In this document: positions 33,357 through 38,781 of the stretch, in pieces
How positions within the stretch are numbered: position 1 is the stretch's first letter
Layout: every line of letters starts with the position of its first letter
Source of the DNA: Mesorhizobium alhagi CCNWXJ12-2
GTDB taxonomy: Bacteria; Pseudomonadota; Alphaproteobacteria; Rhizobiales; Rhizobiaceae
Assembly (NCBI RefSeq): GCF_000236565.1
Contig: NZ_AHAM01000186.1
Span: forward strand, 1 to 38,781
Direction of reading: 5' to 3'
Length of the DNA stretch: 38,781 bases
Made by a program: the position numbers and the translations under genes
Notes under the pieces: generated by a model
The model's database searches: none
Told to the model about the DNA's origin: nothing
Seen by the model: only the letters and a program-made list of their open reading frames with translations

Positions 33357-36140
33357 TCAGACCTCGCCGCGAACCCTCGACAAAGCCACGTTCAGTCTGG
33401 CCTGCGCTTCCTGATATTCGGCGAGTTTTTCGCGCTCGCCGGCCACCACTTCGGGCGCGGCATTGGCGACGAATTTCTCGTTCGACAGCTTCTTGTGGAT
33501 GCGCGCAACCTCCTCGGTGACCTTGGCCAGTTCCTTCTGCAGCCGCGCGGCCTCAGCCTCGAGGTCGATCAGATCGCCGAGCGGCAGGCAAACAGTCGCT
33601 TCGCCGACGACGATCTGGGCAGAGGCCTGCGGCGCGGCGTCGGCATGCGTGACCGCGCCGATCCGCGCCAGCCGCTTGATCGCCGAATCGTGACGTTTCA
33701 ACCGGGCGCGGGTGATATCGCTCGCGCCGACCACGACCAGCGGTGCGATCGCCGCCGGCGGCACGTTCATTTCGGAGCGAACGGAGCGTATGCCCGACAC
33801 CAACTCCACCAGCCAGTTGATCTCGGCGGCCGCCTCGGCGTCCTCGAAATCGGGATCGGGCCAGCGCGCATGGCAGATGAGCGACTGCCGCTCCTGCCCT
33901 TCGCCCGCCGTGTGGGCCCAGAGCTCTTCCGTGATGAACGGCATCATCGGGTGGAGCAGCTTGTAGATCTCGTCGAGCACGAAGGCGGCGACCGCCTGGC
34001 TTTCGGCCTTGGCGGCTGCGTCATCGCCCATGAAGACCGGCTTCAGCAGTTCCAGATACCAGTCGCAGAAGAGGTTCCAGACGAAGCGATAGGCCGTGTT
34101 CGCGGCCTCGTTGAAGCGAAAGGTCTCGATCCCTTCCGTGATCTCGTGGGTCGCGCGCGTCAGCTCCGTCAGGATCCAGCGGTTGATGGTGAGCTTGGCG
34201 TCGCCGAGCCAGAGTTCGTCATTGCGGGCGACACCGTTCATCTCGGCAAAGCGGGTCGCGTTCCAGAGTTTTGTTCCGAAATTGCGGTAGCCGGCGATGC
34301 GGGCGGGATCGAGCTTCACGTCACGCCCCTGCGCCGCCATGCTGGCAAGCGTGAAGCGCAGCGCGTCGGCCCCGTATTCGTCGATCAGCCCCAAGGGGTC
34401 GATGACGTTGCCCTTGGACTTCGACATCTTGGCGCCGTTCTTGTCCCGGACCAGCGCATGGACATAGACCGTGTGGAACGGCTCCTCATCCATGAAATGC
34501 AGGCCCATCATCATCATGCGGGCGACCCAGAAGAAGATGATGTCGAAGCCGGTGACCAGCACGTCTGTCTGGTAGTAGGTGTTCAGTTCGGGCGTCTCGT
34601 CCGGCCAGCCGAGCGTTGAAAAAGGCCACAACGCCGAAGAAAACCAGGTGTCGAGCACGTCTTCGTCGCGGGTCAGGATTTCGCCGGGCTTGAAGTTTTC
34701 AAGCAGATCCTCGACGACCGCCTTCATCGGCCCTTCATGGGCGAGATAATGCTGGACCGCAGCGCCCAGCGCCTCTTCTTCCGTACGCTCGACGAAAACC
34801 GCGCCGTCGGGGCCGTACCAGGCCGGGATCTGATGACCCCACCAGAGCTGGCGCGAAATGCACCAGGGCTGGATGTTCTCCATCCAGTCGAAATAGGTCT
34901 TTTCCCAGGTTTTCGGCACGAAATTGGTGCGGCCCTCGCGCACCGAAGCCATCGCCGGGCGAGCCAGTTCCGCGGCGTTGACATACCACTGGTCGGTCAG
35001 GAACGGCTCGATCGGGACGCCGCCGCGGTCGCCATGCGGCACGGCGTGGCGGTGCGGCTCGACCTTTTCGAGGAAACCGCCCTCTTCCATCAACGCAACA
35101 ACCTTCTTGCGGGCCTCGAATCGGTCCAGGCCGTGAAGCTCGCCCCACAGGCCCTGGCGCTGCGGGTTCACATCAACACCTTCAAGGAAATCCTCGTTTT
35201 CCTTGAGGTTTATCCTCGCTTCCGGCGTCAGGATGTTGATCGCCCGCAGTCTGTGGCGCTTGCCGACTTCAAAATCGTTGAAGTCGTGCGCAGGCGTGAT
35301 CTTGACCGCGCCGCTGCCCTTCTCGGGATCGGAATATTCGTCGGCGACGACCGGGATCTTTCGGCCGACGATCGGAAGCACGACGTTCCTGCCGACCAGA
35401 TTCCGGTAGCGGTCGTCGTCCGGATGGACCGCGACCGCCGTGTCGCCGAGCATCGTTTCGGGCCGCGTGGTTGCGACCGCGATGTAGGTGGCGGGGTTTT
35501 CCGGGTCGTAGGTCTCGCCCTCGACGGGATAGCGGAAGTGCCAGAGATTGCCGTTGATCTCGATCTGTTCGACCTCGAGGTCGGAGATCGCGGTCAGGAG
35601 CTTCGGGTCCCAGTTCACAAGGCGCTTGTCCTTGTAGATCAGGCCTTCCTTGAAGAGGGTGACGAAGACCTCGATGACGGCCTTGGACAGCCCCGCATCC
35701 ATGGTGAAGCGCTCGCGCGACCAGTCGCAGGACGCGCCGAGCCGCTTCAACTGGTTGAAGATCATGCCGCCGGATTCGGCCTTCCACTCCCAGATTTTTT
35801 CGATGAACTGCTCGCGGCCGAGGTCGCGCCGGTGGATCTGGCGCTCCATGAGCTGCCTTTCGACCACCATCTGGGTGGCGATGCCGGCGTGATCCATGCC
35901 CGGCTGCCACAGCACGTTCTTGCCGCGCATGCGCTCGAAGCGGACCAGAATGTCCTGCAGCGTGTTGTTGAGCGCATGGCCCATATGCAGCGAGCCGGTG
36001 ACGTTGGGCGGCGGAATGACGATGGTGAACGGCTCCGCATCCGGCTCGGCGCCGGCGCCCGCGGCAAAGGCGTCGGCCTCCGCCCAGCGCTTGGCGATTT
36101 TCGGCTCGACGACGCCGGCGTCATAGGTCTTCTCAAGCAT
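33357..36140 (-). CDS. valS: Valyl-tRNA synthetase
   Basis: A 927-residue class I synthetase. The start at 36140 (MLEKTYDAGVVEPKIAKRW) is chosen by family resemblance; the frame extends 21 codons further upstream without conserved sequence. HIGH is PPNVTGSLHMGHAL (about 44-57) and KMSKS is GAKMSKSKGNVIDP near 568-580. The CP1 editing domain lies between them (VATTRPETMLGDTAVAVHPD). The C-terminal coiled coil that binds tRNA is present (LIDLEAEAARLQKELAKVTE). VapBC lies between this gene and popZ. Confidence 0.97.
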   Translation of the reverse strand: MLEKTYDAGVVEPKIAKRWAEADAFAAGAGAEPDAEPFTIVIPPPNVTGSLHMGHALNNTLQDILVRFERMRGKNVLWQPGMDHAGIATQMVVERQLMERQIHRRDLGREQFIEKIWEWKAESGGMIFNQLKRLGASCDWSRERFTMDAGLSKAVIEVFVTLFKEGLIYKDKRLVNWDPKLLTAISDLEVEQIEINGNLWHFRYPVEGETYDPENPATYIAVATTRPETMLGDTAVAVHPDDDRYRNLVGRNVVLPIVGRKIPVVADEYSDPEKGSGAVKITPAHDFNDFEVGKRHRLRAINILTPEARINLKENEDFLEGVDVNPQRQGLWGELHGLDRFEARKKVVALMEEGGFLEKVEPHRHAVPHGDRGGVPIEPFLTDQWYVNAAELARPAMASVREGRTNFVPKTWEKTYFDWMENIQPWCISRQLWWGHQIPAWYGPDGAVFVERTEEEALGAAVQHYLAHEGPMKAVVEDLLENFKPGEILTRDEDVLDTWFSSALWPFSTLGWPDETPELNTYYQTDVLVTGFDIIFFWVARMMMMGLHFMDEEPFHTVYVHALVRDKNGAKMSKSKGNVIDPLGLIDEYGADALRFTLASMAAQGRDVKLDPARIAGYRNFGTKLWNATRFAEMNGVARNDELWLGDAKLTINRWILTELTRATHEITEGIETFRFNEAANTAYRFVWNLFCDWYLELLKPVFMGDDAAAKAESQAVAAFVLDEIYKLLHPMMPFITEELWAHTAGEGQERQSLICHARWPDPDFEDAEAAAEINWLVELVSGIRSVRSEMNVPPAAIAPLVVVGASDITRARLKRHDSAIKRLARIGAVTHADAAPQASAQIVVGEATVCLPLGDLIDLEAEAARLQKELAKVTEEVARIHKKLSNEKFVANAAPEVVAGEREKLAEYQEAQARLNVALSRVRGEV

Positions 36141-36252
36141 GGAAACGGTCCGCTTTGTCCGGAAATCTAGTCGGTCCGGTGTAAATCGGAAGGGCTGTAG
36201 CAAGTCAAACGCTTAGTTGGGTTGCACGGTCACGACCACGTCCGTATATATG

Positions 36253-36269
36253 ATACGACAATATCGTAT
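36253..36269. promoter_or_regulatory. Palindromic operator upstream of vapBC
   Basis: ATACGACAATATCGTAT is a palindrome with perfect 6-bp arms around CAATA, ending 14 bp before the vapB start. It lies in an AT-rich patch (36245-36274) with TATGAT as a possible -10. VapB-VapC complexes normally repress their own promoter at such sites. Inferred from symmetry and position. Confidence 0.5.
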
Positions 36270-36283
36270 ATAAGGACGTCGCA

Positions 36284-36520
36284 ATGGCGCTTTCTATAAG
36301 GGATCGGGAAACCGACGAAGCGGTTCGCCGGCTCGCAAGGCTGAAGCAGAAGGGCCTGACGGAAACCATCCGCGAGGCTGTCGAAAACGAGTTGAAGCGC
36401 GTGCAAGGCGGCACACCCCTCGTAAAGCGCATCGAAGCGCTTCATCGCGAGCTCGAAAAATATCCGAGAACCGGCATGAAGGCCGACAAGGCATTCTTCG
36501 ACAGCTTGAACGACGAATGA
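36284..36520 (+). CDS. vapB: VapB-type antitoxin (Rv0623/PSK family)
   Basis: A 78-residue protein starting at an ATG with AAGGA 7 bases upstream. The N-terminus ALSIRDRETDEAVRRLARLK and KGLTETIREAVENELKR is the ribbon-helix-helix-like PSK/Rv0623 DNA-binding domain, in which the first strand contacts the operator. The C-terminal segment (HRELEKYPRTGMKADKAFFD) should thread into the toxin's active-site groove. It ends 16 bp before vapC and should be co-transcribed with it. Confidence 0.88.
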   Translation: MALSIRDRETDEAVRRLARLKQKGLTETIREAVENELKRVQGGTPLVKRIEALHRELEKYPRTGMKADKAFFDSLNDE

Positions 36521-36536
36521 CCGTGTCGGCAGTTCC

Positions 36537-36932
36537 ATGTTCATAGATGCTTCCGCCTTAGTCGCGATCATAGATCGGGAAGCGGACTGGAAGGATCTCG
36601 CTGCGAAGCTCGAGCAAGCGGATAATCGGCTTACGTCCCCCTTGGCAATATGGGAGGCTGCCAACGCCATGGAACGGCTGCGCGCCTGGGGCTTCGATGA
36701 GGCGGAACGCACCGTCAGCTCATTTCTCGAAGCGATGGAGATTTCGACCGTCGATGTGACCGCCCAAATCGGGCGGGAAGCCCTTCGGGCGGCGCGGCTT
36801 TACGGCAAAGGGCGACATTCCGCACGATTAAACTTCGGCGACTGCTTCGCCTATGCCTGCGCCAAGGTCCTGAATGTGCCCCTGCTCTGCAAGGGCGACG
36901 ACTTCCCACAAACCGACATCGAGCTGGCCTGA
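36537..36932 (+). CDS. vapC: VapC-type PIN-domain ribonuclease toxin
   Basis: A 131-residue PIN-domain protein. The acidic metal-binding residues are present: D4 in FIDASALVAI, E41-42 region in AIWEAANAM, D101 in LNFGDCFAYACAK and D119-120 in LLCKGDDFPQTDIELA, so the nuclease should be active unless blocked by VapB. VapC toxins cleave tRNAs or rRNA at single sites. No strong Shine-Dalgarno precedes its ATG, so it may depend on coupling to vapB. Its stop lies 14 bp from the convergent popZ stop. Confidence 0.92.
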   Translation: MFIDASALVAIIDREADWKDLAAKLEQADNRLTSPLAIWEAANAMERLRAWGFDEAERTVSSFLEAMEISTVDVTAQIGREALRAARLYGKGRHSARLNFGDCFAYACAKVLNVPLLCKGDDFPQTDIELA

Positions 36933-36946
36933 ACGGCCCCTGACCG

Positions 36947-37834
36947 TTAGCTTGCCCCGCCGCGCGCGACGCGCTCGATCTCTTCGCGTACCAGCCGCTC
37001 GACCAGTGTCGGCAGATTGTTGTCCAGCCAGTCCTGCAGCATCGGGCGCATCATCTCTTCGGCCATCTCGTCGAAGGTCTTCTTGCTGCGCGCGGCGAAC
37101 GCCTCCGACAATTCGCCAAAGGCGGCGGCGACCTGGCGGCTTGCCTGCTCGGAAATGATCGCCGGGCGGGCAACGTTGCTCTCCGTGGCCGCCGGAGCGT
37201 CGCTGTCGCCGACGATAGTGCGGCCCGGGAAAATTTCCGATGCGGAGCCGGGTTCGTCGATCGAACTGCTTTCAGGCTGCGTGGCAGTCTCGATGCCCTC
37301 TCTCCGCTCCCAAACCGGACCACCGCTCTGCGAAGGGACCGACGCTGCTGATGTCGCCTGGCCGGTCGGTGCTTCTGAGGCCGCTTGAACCGTCGACGCC
37401 TCGGGTCGGCCCGGCTCCGACCGCGCTTCGGCCGTCTGCGGCCTTTCGCGGGCCGGCTCGATTGCGGGCGCGGCTTCGGGCTGCGCAGCCGGCATAGTCT
37501 CCCCGGCCCGCTTGCGCGCGTCAGCGGCGATCTGCGCCTGCACTTCCGCGAGCGTCACAGGCTTCCTCGGCTCCGGGGCCGGATTGGGCGCGCGGAGTTC
37601 GGCGCGGAAGGCATCGACCTCGATAACGGCGCCCTCGCCGCGGACCGGCGCGCTGTCGCGCCTGGCCGGCTCGTAGACCGAAGCTGCGCTGTTTGCGGCC
37701 TCGACTTCGGGGCGGCCGGCTTCGGCCTCGTCACCGGGCTTGCGGCCCGTGTCGCTGTCTTCGATTATCCTGCGGATGGAAGCGAGAATTTCTTCCATCG
37801 AAGGTTCGCGCTGTGCGCTGCCTGCCTGTGCCAT
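36947..37834 (-). CDS. popZ: PopZ-family (DUF2497) polar organising protein
   Basis: A 295-residue protein with the two conserved ends of PopZ. The N-terminal helix SAQREPSMEEILASIRRII (then EDSD) binds client proteins; the C-terminal helices MAEEMMRPMLQDWLDNNLPT and LVERLVREEIERVARGG mediate self-assembly. The long middle (about residues 35-215) is Pro/Glu/Ala-rich and predicted disordered. In Caulobacter the protein forms a polar matrix that anchors ParB-parS, and in Agrobacterium it marks the growing pole. It is longer than the Caulobacter protein (177 residues). The ATG at 37834 is preferred to a GTG two codons upstream. Linkage to valS is conserved (from memory), here interrupted by vapBC. 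Confidence 0.93.
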   Translation of the reverse strand: MAQAGSAQREPSMEEILASIRRIIEDSDTGRKPGDEAEAGRPEVEAANSAASVYEPARRDSAPVRGEGAVIEVDAFRAELRAPNPAPEPRKPVTLAEVQAQIAADARKRAGETMPAAQPEAAPAIEPARERPQTAEARSEPGRPEASTVQAASEAPTGQATSAASVPSQSGGPVWERREGIETATQPESSSIDEPGSASEIFPGRTIVGDSDAPAATESNVARPAIISEQASRQVAAAFGELSEAFAARSKKTFDEMAEEMMRPMLQDWLDNNLPTLVERLVREEIERVARGGAS

Positions 37835-38018
37835 CGTCACATCCGCCGCCCTTGTGACCTGTTGTCATGTTCCGCCCGCAAAAACGGCCGGAAACGAATC
37901 ATGGCGTCAGCGTAGCGGATGCAGGCTGTTGCGAGAATCCCCCTGAAAGGGCGTTCTGTGATTTCAACAGATTAAGCGTGGATGCGAATTGCCGACCTTG
38001 CACCCGCCGGACGTGCGC

Positions 38019-38781
38019 TCAGCGGCCGTCCGGCGTTCTCAGGCCGAACCACTTGTCCTTGACGGCCTTGTAATGCTCTTCGGGCTTGTATTCGGCAACC
38101 CTGAGCCCGAGGCGGCGGATGGAAAGGTCGCCCGCGCCCGACAGGATGGCATAACTCGCCACCACCAGATCGCGCTGCGAGTTGGCCACGGCGATCTGGG
38201 CGTCGATGACGTCGGCCTGCGCGTCGAGCACGTCGAGCGTGGTGCGCTGGCCGACATTACGCTCTTCGATGACGCCGTTGAGCGCGAGTTCGGCTGCGGT
38301 TACCGCCTCGCGCGTCGCGGCAAGCGTTTCCTGCGCGGCGATGTATTGGGTCCAGGCCGAGGTGACCGCGGCGCGCACCTGATCGCGCTGCACGTCGACC
38401 TCGATGCGGGCTTGGCCGAGCTGTTCCTTCGACTGGCGCACCTGCGCCGAGGTCCTGCCGCCCTGGTAGATCGGCACTGTAAGCGTCGCGCCGATGCTGG
38501 CGTTGTTTCCGGATTGTTCGGTAACGGTGGGACCGACGCCGCCGCCGACGCCGGGAAGAACGCCCACTGCATGTCGTTCGGTAAAACCCCGCCCGACGCT
38601 TGCATTGGCCGAAACCTGCGGCAACAACTGGCCTTCGGCCGACTTCACCGTAAACCCAGCCGCGTCGACCAGATGCTCCGTTGCCAAGATGGCGGGATGC
38701 CGGCTCGAAGCGACGCCGATCGCCTGGTCGAGGCTAGGCGGAAGGAGCTTGGCGAGCGGCGCCGCCGCCTCCAGCCGGCCC
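38019..38781 (-). CDS. tolC: TolC-family outer membrane efflux protein (5' part beyond the window)
   Basis: The frame is open to the window edge, so about 253 C-terminal residues are visible and the signal peptide and first repeat half are missing. The sequence shows the coiled-coil helices and the second repeat of a TolC trimer: SLDQAIGVASSRHPAILATE, then GATLTVPIYQGGRTSAQVRQ and SKEQLGQARIEVDVQRDQVR, and a late segment NVGQRTTLDVLDAQADVIDA. TolC forms the outer-membrane exit duct for type I secretion and RND efflux. No inner-membrane partner is in view. The gap to popZ is 184 bp. Confidence 0.94.
   Translation of the reverse strand, partial: GRLEAAAPLAKLLPPSLDQAIGVASSRHPAILATEHLVDAAGFTVKSAEGQLLPQVSANASVGRGFTERHAVGVLPGVGGGVGPTVTEQSGNNASIGATLTVPIYQGGRTSAQVRQSKEQLGQARIEVDVQRDQVRAAVTSAWTQYIAAQETLAATREAVTAAELALNGVIEERNVGQRTTLDVLDAQADVIDAQIAVANSQRDLVVASYAILSGAGDLSIRRLGLRVAEYKPEEHYKAVKDKWFGLRTPDGR

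Overview
The window looks like the chromosome of a high-GC alphaproteobacterium of the Rhizobiales (Hyphomicrobiales), most likely close to Mesorhizobium/Aminobacter (Phyllobacteriaceae). The reasons are a fused secDF, the run serS-surE-pcm-nlpD / tatABC / scpAB / nagZ / SPOR protein / argS / dgt, a PopZ homologue beside valS and a tolC homologue, and an ExoR-like Sel1-repeat protein. This assignment rests on remembered protein similarity and gene order; no database search was run.

Layout. 1-1.8 kb: the 3' end of trmFO, then a ParDE-type toxin-antitoxin pair. 1.8-7.5 kb (minus strand): a sterol-desaturase-family membrane protein, a small one-helix membrane protein, and a tight run of an NDUFAF6-like (squalene/phytoene synthase fold) protein, an Mth938/NDUFAF3-like protein, SecDF and YajC. 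7.6-9.1 kb (plus): a DUF815 ATPase, then a BrnTA locus whose toxin gene is frameshifted. 9.2-26.8 kb (minus): a long co-directional housekeeping block comprising an NlpD/DipM-like factor, pcm, surE, serS, tatC, tatB, tatA, an orphan ABC ATPase, scpB, scpA, nagZ, a very large SPOR-domain protein, argS and dgt. 26.9-30.4 kb (plus): erpA, a VOC-fold protein, a frameshifted NCS1 nucleobase permease and xth. 30.4-36.1 kb (minus): an ExoR-like periplasmic regulator, a FadL-family porin and valS. 36.3-36.9 kb (plus): VapBC. 36.9 kb to the end (minus): popZ and the 3' part of a tolC-family gene.

How it fits together. Most of the window is core envelope, export and chromosome-organisation machinery: Sec and Tat export, cell-wall recycling and amidase activation, SMC-ScpAB condensin and polar ParB anchoring. 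Translation, repair and nucleotide-pool genes (serS, argS, valS, trmFO, pcm, xth, dgt) are mixed in. Accessory DNA sits at junctions between core genes: three different type II toxin-antitoxin loci and one transporter. Two of these accessory genes (brnT and the permease) carry one-base frameshifts, which are either real decay or sequence errors.

The points most worth following up are the pairing of two complex I assembly-factor homologues with SecDF-YajC, a roughly 55-residue internally repeated insertion in SerS, a perfect 28-bp tandem duplication carrying a palindromic operator-like site, and a long palindrome with phased CGCAAA repeats upstream of the FadL homologue. I see no tRNA, rRNA, CRISPR array, insertion sequence or prophage.
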